Source: Marasmius tenuissimus (taxonomy: Eukaryota; Basidiomycota; Agaricomycetes; Agaricales; Marasmiaceae). Taken from it: a DNA stretch of 64,000 nt. Below are positions 56,160-64,000 of the stretch, piece by piece. Each line of letters begins with the position of its first letter. Position 1 is the first letter of the stretch. Both the position numbers and the translations under genes were made by a program. The DNA is taken from NCBI GenBank assembly GCA_029532415.1, contig JAQOTA010000053.1:1240001-1304000 (forward strand), written 5' to 3'. The notes below the pieces were generated by a model that worked only from the letters and a program-made list of their open reading frames with translations, was not told the origin of the DNA and searched no databases.

Positions 56160-58600
56160 ACTCACGAAGAACATAGTTCCAACATTCGCTTCCAACCCTC
56201 TCCTCCACTCTATCCCAAGTCATCATGCTTTCGCTATCGCTATCATCTTCAACTCTGCTATCTTCATCGACTCTTTTCGCGCTTCTCGTCAACCCGTACT
56301 CTCCCGAAATCTTTCTTTTTTCTTTCATCTATCCTGAATCGGGGCGATAAAGGTTATCGTGGTGCGTTGGGTTTATCTGAACGAAAAAAAGACACTGATG
56401 GTCAGAAATGATTCCAGATGAGCGATGGGGTAGAGCCTTACTGTGATTTATTACCTCGCTTGTCCAAGCCAGCTCCTCACCCTCTACCTCCAACCCTCCC
56501 GGTTCAGTGAAATTTCCCCCCATCCATGAACTCGTTTATTGTATGCTTTCTTGCTTTCGTCAAACTGTTTGTTGTACCGCCGTCATTGACTATAAATCGC
56601 TTTGAGGTTTCGACATTCGTCGACCGAGCCAGCTTTGGCGTTTTCGGGGGTCGATATTAGAGTGCAATAACCCAGCGGACGTTGGTCTGAAGGACTCAAA
56701 GGAAGTCGCCATATGTGGTAGACGATTGAGATGCTAAGGTGCAGAAACGGAGCGTGGAGGACTAATCCCGCGCCCAGCTACCAAGCAAGTCCTGGTTTCT
56801 GCTAGCAAGATATCATGTAAAGAGTCGGCCTTGTGAAGGAGATGGAAGTGGCGAGTCGTAGCACGGTGCTACGAAGTTGTGAACGGGACCAGGCGACCAT
56901 GCGATGGTGGGTAAACATGAACCATAGCGTGGGAACAGTGCTAGCATTGTCTCTGTAACTGTTGGACACGCCACGTGACTGCATAGTCCCCATTTCCAGC
57001 TCAAGATTAGTCTTGCTTGAGCCTTCAGCGATACCAGAAAACAATCTTTTCATCCTATGTAGCTTGAAGTCAGAATAGGGAAGTAGGGACTATCTGGCCG
57101 ACATCACTCATTGCTTGTTGTGCGTCCCAGATCCGAAGCCCTCATTTCTACAAGTTGCTGTCATTGTGCTAACAGAATTTCCGGCAGAGAACACATCTTC
57201 TGCAGCGTGTGAGTGTGAACAGGTCCCGTTGAGCTCGAGATGACCATCACTGGAGACTCAGCATACCACTTTGCTCACAGCTGATCGACATACGTTAGCA
57301 ACTTGATTACCGGGTACCTTCCGCGCAACGTCCATATCGAAGTCCCTCTACTCGTTGTGGGATCGAAGGCCAACAGCCAACGAGGAAGAGAATAAGATTG
57401 CTCAAGGGCAGGGATCAATGCCTTCGCAGTAATCCCCGCTTTCCATCGCGGTTGGATGTGGTATTGTAGCAAGAGTTTATTCGTATCGTACGTCTGCCAG
57501 GAACAAGTTCGCTATTTCTTATTCTCGCTCGGCTGACACTGTTTATCAAACTTTATCTGCTGCAAGGTGTGCACCGGTGCAATTTTGAGTATCCGATGAG
57601 TATCGCAGGACAGGCAGGAACTCTCTTGAACTCGACCAACCACTTTGACCTTTAGAGCTGTTGTTTCACGACGATCACTCGCAGAGGACGCCGTAGCTCT
57701 TGAGCGTGCAATCGACTCGGAGAAGTATTCCATCGTGTTCAACATCGGGGGTTCTGGAGAGCCTTGGAGTGACGGGTGAATTTGTGGGGCTGACGGGTAG
57801 TATTCAAGTTCTATTCTTCCCTCCCAGAATGAGTCCTAGAATTCCAGGCATCATAAGAAAACGGCAGCATTTGCTCGATACCCCAAGGGACACTACACTT
57901 ACCGAGAAAACGCCCAACCATTGTTTCGAGCAAACTTCAGAGAACAGACGGAAGCCTGAGCTCCATTCGCGGGGGCCATTCGACGTCTGGAGACCACCTA
58001 CCGATATTCAAAGTTGGAGAAACACCTGTCAGTTGGTTCCAAAAACAGGCATACCATCCGTGTATTACCCAGGATTACCCCATGTTTTATAGCCAGACAG
58101 ACGTATGATTGAATTGGCGAATGGTACTCGCTGGAGAAGTTGAATTAGACGTGCATGATGTGCGATTCCTCGCGCTCTGATTCTGATCCATTCTTGATGA
58201 GGAGAATTCTTTCTTTCCTTGCTTCTCTTGATTTTTGAGGTCAGAGGATGCCAGCTTTTGCATCCATGAAGTTGAAAGGGCAGGTGGAGGGAGGGTCATG
58301 TGCAGAAGTCCGGCTCGGAGATGTTCCGAGTCGAGTTGAGCGTCAATTTGGCCCCTTCAATACCGGTTCAACCACCACCATCATCACGAAGTCCCACCAA
58401 AAATCGCGACAAGGCGAGACACGATAGAAAACGAGGATATTCGAAGGGAATGGAAGAGATTGGATTCTAATCCTTCCAATGCGACTGCCTGATATTCTCC
58501 TTGCCTTGTACGGGACTCACGGGACGACTTCGGAAGGCTTTCATCCTGCGGCGCCCGTTCACGGGTCTTACATCTCGGACGCTGTATAGAGGACGATGAG
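56160..58600. other. no confidently supported gene
   Basis: The best coding hint is a - strand frame at 57.49-57.28 kb with LLLQYHIQPRWKAGITAKAL and PRWLLAFDPTTSRGTS, preceded at 57.73-57.52 kb by another open frame starting MEYFSESIARSRATASSA. No intron joins them convincingly. The + frame at 57.70-58.09 kb has no ATG. Nothing is recognised at 58.1-58.6 kb except the upstream region of the esterase. Confidence 0.4.
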
Positions 58601-58602
58601 GC

Positions 58603-58608
58603 TTTAAA
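58603..58608 (+). promoter_or_regulatory. TATA-like box of the CE1 gene
   Basis: GGCTTTAAAAGC lies 48 bp before the start codon. That is close for a TATA box, implying a very short 5' leader. Confidence 0.45.
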
Positions 58609-58655
58609 AGCTCTGCGTGTCCCCAGCGACTCGTCAGGTTACTGCAGCCGTACTG

Positions 58656-59963
58656 ATGATGTCGCTCAAGTCACTCTCCTCTTTGCTGCTCGGTGCAGTT
58701 GGCGCGTTCGCCGCTGCTGGTCAACTCCAGCAGGTCACGAACTTTGGTTCCAACCCCACTGGTGTCCAGATGTTCGTCTACAAGCCATCTCAGCTCGCAC
58801 ATCCGACCCCACTCATCGTCGCGATGCACTACTGCACGGGTACCGCTCAGGCCTACTTCTCGGGCACTCAATATGCCAACCAGGCCGATACGCATGGATA
58901 CATTGTCATCTACCCAGACGCACCAGACTCGGGAGGGTATGTGCTCCCCCAAAATGTATCATGGCCTCTCACTGAACTATTTACAGATGCTGGGATGTCC
59001 ACAGCACCGGAACTCTCACCCACGACGGAGGAGGTGACTCCTTGGCCATTGCATCGATGGTCCGTTATGCCATCTCCAACTATGGTGTCGACCCCAGCCT
59101 CGTCTTCGCAACTGGCACATCTTCCGGTGCTATGATGACCAACGTGCTCATGGGAGCATACCCCGACCTCTTCAAAGCCGGCTCTGCTTTCTCCGGTGTT
59201 CCTTACGGATGCTTCGCTGGAGCCAGCATGTGGAACAGCCAGTGCGCTCAAGGTCAACTCATCAAGACCGCACAGCAATGGGTTCGTGGTTTCCACCGTC
59301 CTGAATCTCTTGCTCTTCTCAATTTCCCTTACTAGGGCGACCAAGTTCGTAGCGGATACCCCGGCTTTACTGGCACTCGTCCCAAGTTCCAATTCTGGCA
59401 CGGTTCCACGTACGTGCACTCTCCATCGCATCCATGAACGCGTAGTCTGACTTCATATTGCCTAGCGACACTACCCTCTACCCTCAAAACTTCCAGGAGG
59501 AAATCAAACAGTGGACCAACGTCTTCGGAGTTTCCACGACTCCCACCTCCAACCAGACCAACAACCCTCTCGCTAACTACTGGCGTGCTTCTTTCGGCTC
59601 CAACGTTCAGGCCATCTGGGCCAACGGTGTCGGCCACACCGTCCCGGAGCGCGTTGACGATGTTTTGGCATGGTTCGGTTTGACTAACACTCGCCCTGGC
59701 AACGCCCCAAGCAACCCACCGACTTCCACGACCAACAACCCAGGAAACCCTCCCAGCACTACTACCGCGCAACCTCCTTCCAACCCGACCGGAGGAACTG
59801 TCGCTCAGTGGGGACAATGTGGAGGAATTGGCTGGACCGGAGGAACTGGTGAATATATAATTGCCTTTTCGTCGCCTGAACCGAGACTGACTCAACTTCA
59901 TCAGTTTGCGTTTCGCCCTACAAGTGCAACGTGGTCAACCCGTACTATTCACAATGCGTCTAG
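58656..59963 (+). CDS. secreted CE1 esterase (acetyl xylan/feruloyl type) with C-terminal CBM1, 363 aa
   Basis: Predicted to remove acetyl (or feruloyl) groups from xylan outside the cell. Exons: 58656-58936, 58987-59281, 59336-59409, 59466-59848 and 59905-59963, totalling 364 codons. An N-terminal hydrophobic signal (SLSSLLLGAVGAFAAAG) is followed by the PHB-depolymerase-like CE1 fold: MHYCTGTAQAYFSGTQYANQ, then the nucleophile elbow GTSSG in FATGTSSGAMM. The likely acid is in WHGSTDTTLYP and the His in GVGHTVP. A Pro/Thr/Ser/Asn linker leads to a CBM1 with WGQCGGIGWTGGT, then CVSPYKC and YYSQCV. The last intron splits the CBM1. The ATG at 58656 is chosen because the upstream in-frame codon is only GTG; 58659 is an alternative. 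No missing residues were seen. Confidence 0.93.
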
Positions 59964-60790
59964 ATATGTATGTACCCAGACTCTCGCTGTTGTAAGGGAG
60001 ATTCTCCACTCTTTTATCGATCACAATGGTTTTTTTTTCTGTGCCCGAGCACACGACAAAGTTCTTCGGATATTGAGGCCAGGGCCCAGTGAGCAGGACC
60101 ACAAGATCGCGTGCCTCCTTCGAGAGGCGACGATGTTCACAATGTCGTTGTGAGAAGGGATCAATCTCAGCCTTTGATATATAACGGACGCGAGAACGGG
60201 TTGTTCAGTCAATCGGACGTGAGCAGGCAAGATTCAGCGGCTCGTTGAACTGATTTCCAAGGATCCAGGTCCACCCAAGCTATGCAACGGTGAAGGGACG
60301 CTGTAATCTCAGGGAGAGAATTCAGGGAAGTAACAGGTCAGAAGGGAACGTTGCGAAGGCGTTTATTCCCATTCCCATATCGGTGAGTGGGGAATCAAGG
60401 GTGTATTGGAAAGATATACTTAGCACTGATCATCTGCCACTTCGCGGGCAAGAATTCTCAGGTTCAGTTTGATTTGATGATATTCTGGGGTAGCAATCCT
60501 CCATACCAGGCTCTTCGCTGCTGGGGAATCCTTCGCGATACTGGCAGGAATCGCGTCTGAACGCCCTCAGTCAGAGGAAGTACGCGTCGTGAGTCGCTTT
60601 CTCAAAGCGCTCGCACCTCACACTCCAGCTGCGGCAGCGGTGGGGTCTCGGCCAAACTCACATGTCTCAATTGTGGGGCGACCTGCAACAAGAAAACATT
60701 CTTGGCTTCTATAGCACAATATAAATGGCCTCCAAATTAGCCCAACCCGACTGAACCCGTGAAACACGACTGCTGTTGCTGTCCCGCACC
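59964..60790. other. no supported gene
   Basis: 3' flank of the esterase and the promoter region of the next gene. CATATAACC at about 60791 may be a TATA box 40-45 bp before the ATG at 60835. No RNA gene or repeat was seen. Confidence 0.5.
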
Positions 60791-60834
60791 CATATAACCT
60801 CTCATACTCCCCCTTCGACACGTCCATCTGAACC

Positions 60835-61503
60835 ATGTCTTCCCTCTCTACCTCGCTTCGCACCTTCTTGAGAAACGCTCCGGAAGCGCAGAGACGGTGC
60901 TTCATGATTGTATACCCCAATCCGAGGTTTTGGTTGGGAATGAAGGTGGCGTTCTATGTTTCTTTTTCCCGCACATACCGCGATGTTGTTGAAATCTCTC
61001 ACGTTCTCAGACTCCTGCTTTACAAGACAACTCCTATCTCGTGTCGTTTGGGAGAGGAAAGGATGAAATGATATCTTCGCAATCGACGGCATGGGAGTGA
61101 GTCTCCAACCTAACATTCGCTCTAATGGCCCCTATCCTTACAGCCTGCGGCTTTCGTTCAGTATTCGATACAGCAAGAACTACAGCTACCGTCAGTCGCT
61201 TCAGGACAATTTGGCTTGTGAGTAATCGTCTCTCGTCCGTCTAAGATCCATGTTCATGAAGTGTTCAATCAAACCCTGGCAGTCTCGAGATGGAGCAGCG
61301 TACTCACGTCGTCCAAGGATAATGGTACACTCAGAGAAAGACTCCTGGAAGTCTTGAGTGCGTTCCCAGAGCACGATTTGACGACGGAGAAGGGGCTCGA
61401 TCGTGCGGCTAGCGAAATCGACAATGTGTTGCGGGCCGTATCTGGTGGTATCGTGGAAGCTGCCCAGCTCTCGCTCGGCCAAAAAGTAGCCTTGGCTCAG
61501 TGA
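60835..61503 (+). CDS. unknown small protein, about 163 aa, four exons
   Basis: Exons 2-4 are well supported (61011-61096, 61144-61217 and 61283-61503) and join in one frame. They read DNSYLVSFGRGKDEMISSQS, then WDLRLSFSIRYSKNYSYRQS, then RLLEVLSAFPEHDLTTEKGL and IVEAAQLSLGQKVALAQ before TGA. Exon 1 starts MSSLSTSLRTFLRNAPEAQR. Its donor is ambiguous: 60945 (65-bp intron, GTGGCG) or 60909 (101-bp intron, GTATAC). Both keep frame; I favour the first on length. The start is Ser/Arg-rich with no acidic residue until position 17, so mitochondrial import is possible. No family is recognised. Confidence 0.6.
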
Positions 61504-62239
61504 AAATCAGGGGTCATGGCGGAGGTACGAGAGATCGTGGACCTTTCATACTATGTCTTTTTTTGGGTCTCTTATGGGTTGTACTCTGTCCTATGCTGGT
61601 ACTATGGTTGTGTAATCCCTTTATCGCCTTGGTCGTATCGGCCAGGTTCATTAAGAGAGTAGAACACCCGTGTTGCTGAGTTTACATTTGGAAAATATCA
61701 CTGGGATGAAATCAAGTCACATGAACAAGTCCGCGATGTGGATAATGTACGCGAGTTGAATCTCAAACCCGCCTCAGCCTTCGGCGCACTCGAAGAAGTG
61801 CCCATATGGATCTACAGTTGTAATGGACTTACTAATGACCCGGATTTTGAAGTAACCCAGGATTGTATTCCACCAAGTAACTCAGAGACATTGAGTCCTG
61901 GCACTTCTCGTTATTCTCTGCCCAGACTCTTGGGACCAAGTCATTTCACACGAAGGCCGACCACTATACTCCGTGGTTGCCCCGCAAGTCCGACATACCG
62001 TAGGACCTCTGTCTGTCCGTGTCAAGCTCGAGGTATAGATAGGTCTGCATCATAAAAGTACAATTTGAGTAGTATGCAAATACGTCCGTTTCAATCACCC
62101 AGTCGTTGATACGACGTCCCGTCTGACAGATCCGCTGAACCAGAAAGGTCCAACAAGTCCCGACTCCCCAGTATGTGGCCAAGTGCAAATATAGTAACAT
62201 CCCCCTCCTTACATCGAAGGAGGAGCCGAGCTTCGGTGC
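61504..62239. other. no supported gene; convergent 3' region
   Basis: Lies between the ends of two convergent genes. The longest ORF (61738-62055, +) begins with GTG and has no motif. It is likely 3' UTRs and spacer. Confidence 0.5.
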
Positions 62240-62710
62240 TCAGAGAGTGACGGGAATACAGCCAATCGAGATGAGTGTACCTGCAAAAGAGCGTGCAGCG
62301 TGAGCGAAGTCTTTGAAAACAGAAGTGGGAGGGGCGTACCGTGGCTGTTGTCCTCACAACAAACGGGGGTTGCGTTACTAAAATCAAGGAACGGGAGATT
62401 GTCAGTCAGAACCTGTCAGAACAAACAAGGAGCGCGCTTGGGTCGCTCACCATCCACCGTTTCCGCCACCAATAACGGTGATTGGGGAGCATGTCAGTCC
62501 GACCAGGACGTTAAGGTCCTTCAAGACGACCCCAAGCAACCCAAGGAGTTTACTGGCAGTGGGGTCGTCCGCCTTGGTGACAGTGTTACAGCACTGGATG
62601 GGACCAGTGTTGCATTGAGCAGTACGAGTCTGCATGTTGGAGGGGGTGGCGGCCGCAAGGGTGAAGAGAGCAGAGACACAGGCGAAGCCTGAGAGGGCTG
62701 CGAGTTTCAT
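62240..62710 (-). CDS. class I hydrophobin, 112 aa
   Basis: Secreted amphipathic protein expected to self-assemble at hyphal surfaces. Exons: 62710-62451, 62377-62340 and 62280-62240, totalling 113 codons, with introns of 73 and 59 bp. The signal peptide (LSGFACVSALFTLAAATP) is followed by eight cysteines in hydrophobin order: C in TAQCNTG, CC in IQCCNTV, C in LTCSP, C in GGCNA, CC in PVCCED, and C in IGCIP. The C4-to-C5 spacing (about a dozen residues) and the C7-to-C8 spacing of 12 fit class I. The fifth cysteine codon is split by intron 1, so the unspliced frame would miss it. A TATAAA lies 78 bp upstream. It converges on the 60.8 kb gene. Confidence 0.95.
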
Positions 62711-62787
62711 GTTGGGATACTGAGGAGGTGACTTCGATCAGAGGAATGTGTTCGAGATGGGGGTGGAATGCGCCGTTCATGGTGGTC

Positions 62788-62793
62788 TTTATA
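62788..62793 (-). promoter_or_regulatory. TATA box of the hydrophobin gene
   Basis: On the - strand this reads CCTATAAAGACC, 78 bp before the ATG. A strong TATA fits the high, regulated expression known for hydrophobins. Confidence 0.7.
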
Positions 62794-63021
62794 GGTTTTG
62801 CCTGCGAGGCACATTCGACACGAAGTAATGTAATTAGTAGCATATCACAAAAATAAGGAGATGCTTGTCCTGTCGAAGTGGAGCTGTTGAAAGATACCAG
62901 CGCATCTTGTCAAACACGACGTGAGCCATATAGTTCAGATCCAGGAAAAACGGGGAGAAGACCGTGACTGACAGGGTAAATGTTCAGCGAATGACGAGTT
63001 AGATTCTAGAATACTGACGAA

Positions 63022-63412
63022 CTATACCTTTGTACCTCGTCAATGAATAGAACATGAAAGGCAGAATGAAGTGTGCTATGACGACGATCATCACCGAGGT
63101 TGCGAGCGCCCGTGGTAAGTGTTGAAGTCGAAAATCTAACTTGAAGCTAGTTTGTACTTCCAAATTGATGGAGGTTGGCGTATGAGGATGAGTGGGTGTA
63201 CGCATTGACCTGGCTATCGCAGCTCATCGAAGTGTCCAGGAAGCTGGTATAGGTCAATGAGAAACACACGTCAGATTCCGCGCTGGCGGACACAGCTGCG
63301 GGTACCTGTAGGCTGTGATAGGGTGCGGGGTCCTTGGCGACATCATACAAGGGAAGGATCTTGAATGCGATTCACCAAATATCTCAGGTGTGTAAAACAC
63401 CGAGGCATCCAT
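63022..63412 (-). CDS. putative 68-aa spliced protein, unknown
   Basis: Four exons (63412-63306, 63243-63210, 63146-63095 and 63035-63022) joined by GT-AG introns of 62, 63 and 59 bp give an uninterrupted 69 codons. The product starts MDASVFYTPEIFGESHSRSF, continues SFLDTSMSCDSQ and RFSTSTLTTGARNLG, and ends TKV. The frame is open for about 16 codons before the ATG (AILNLIDSELCTL), so there may be further 5' sequence. Agreement of three normal-sized introns with one frame is the main support. There is no domain or homologue to cite, and a non-coding spliced RNA is an alternative. Confidence 0.35.
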
Positions 63413-64000
63413 GAGGGTACAAAGCTCAGAGTCGATTAAATTGAGAATCGCTCGGATACCCCCTCAGGCTTCAGTGTCCGCGAAAAAGGATGGTTAGACG
63501 GCCGACCAAATCCACACCGAACGCCTCAGTCTCTTGAAGAACAGACACCACAAACAACAAGCTCCTCTTCCGTGTTGAGGGCCCTAATAAAGGTAGGAAT
63601 CTGCGATCGTGGAAGAATTTTCTAATTGAATACGGTCAGTTAACGAAGACCCACTTCATGACTTTTGCCGAGATATATGCGCCTCTACTACCGTGATGCG
63701 AAGTTCTGGAGTTCTAGAGTGCCCCAGATTTCAGAACAACGAGATCCTGAGGATGAACACCGCGTACGACTAGGCAAGGCCAGCTTGCTGCTTGGGACTC
63801 GGCCAATTAGACCTTTCGTTCTCCGATCGTGGCGTGAGACGGTGAACCGCGCACGAGGGATAGCCTCATGACCCGTACTATGGCCATGTTGAGGTTGAAG
63901 TCGACCTATGTTCCCGAATCAATCATCCATACGTTGTGTATAACAATATAATAACAGATGTGCAGTCGTAACCCTGGTACATGCAAGAAGTAAATGTACA
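63413..64000. other. no confidently supported gene
   Basis: A + frame from an ATG at 63677 (MRLYYRDAKFWSSRVPQISE, 64 codons to 63871) is open, but has no splice, motif or promoter support. The window ends in AT-rich sequence. Confidence 0.35.

Noticed and set aside
57700..58092. 130-codon + ORF
   Set aside because: It starts with TTG, has low-complexity basic composition and no promoter or homologous motif.
59332..59901. 189-codon - strand ORF
   Set aside because: It is a shadow of exons 3-4 of the CE1 esterase, whose catalytic residues and introns are on the + strand.
61738..62055. 105-codon + ORF between two convergent genes
   Set aside because: No ATG at its start, no splice or motif support, and it overlaps the likely hydrophobin 3' region.
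1..64000. tRNA, rRNA and CRISPR signals
   Set aside because: GGTTCGA-like strings were inspected in passing, but none had a matching acceptor and anticodon arrangement. No regularly spaced repeat array was seen.

Overview
The window reads as nuclear DNA of a filamentous basidiomycete, most likely an agaric (Agaricomycetes). The evidence is: many short GT-AG introns (about 47-75 bp) inside otherwise uninterpretable short ORFs; a secreted CE1 esterase carrying a fungal CBM1 cellulose-binding module; a class I hydrophobin; and a multicopy gene family with an N-terminal FNxVxGDQ-type motif that I recall as common and uncharacterised in agarics. No rRNA, tRNA, CRISPR or prokaryotic operon signal was seen.

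Region 1 (about 0-54.8 kb) is a tandem cluster of lineage-specific paralogs. The best defined family (called F1 here) has five members on the + strand, starting at 9357, 19079, 30694, 38892 and 49095. Resolved splice sites give the same nine-exon structure each time. F1-A, F1-B and F1-C are intact on paper (543, 548 and 551 aa). F1-E is nearly identical to F1-A but has an in-frame stop in exon 8. F1-D is cut in exon 7 by a roughly 2.5 kb insertion; only its last exon is recognisable beyond it.

Between the F1 genes lie recurring, mostly degenerate companions. F2 (- strand) has an MVPKT-like start. F3 (- strand) lies divergent to F1 in most units. F4 (+ strand) sits behind a conserved promoter module containing TGACTCATTGG. 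F5 and F6 (+ strand) are paralogous segments. Their order suggests repeated duplication of a multi-gene unit. About 8.5-14.1 kb and 48.3-53.8 kb form the most recent, near-identical pair, and weaker similarity reaches left to about 3.5 and 43.2 kb.

The insertion at 40.18-42.7 kb is compositionally distinct. It carries a dispersed near-palindromic motif related to GCTTCGGAGGC, a spliced - strand gene for an orphan 213-aa protein, and a TATA-type core promoter.

Region 2 (about 54.8-64 kb) is single-copy and conventionally gene-like: a small single-pass membrane protein (55.5 kb), the CE1-CBM1 esterase (58.7 kb), an unknown small protein (60.8 kb), a class I hydrophobin (- strand, 62.7 kb) and a putative 68-aa spliced gene (- strand, 63.4 kb). 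The esterase points to plant cell-wall breakdown and the hydrophobin to aerial or surface hyphae. Nothing in the sequence links these genes functionally to the cluster.
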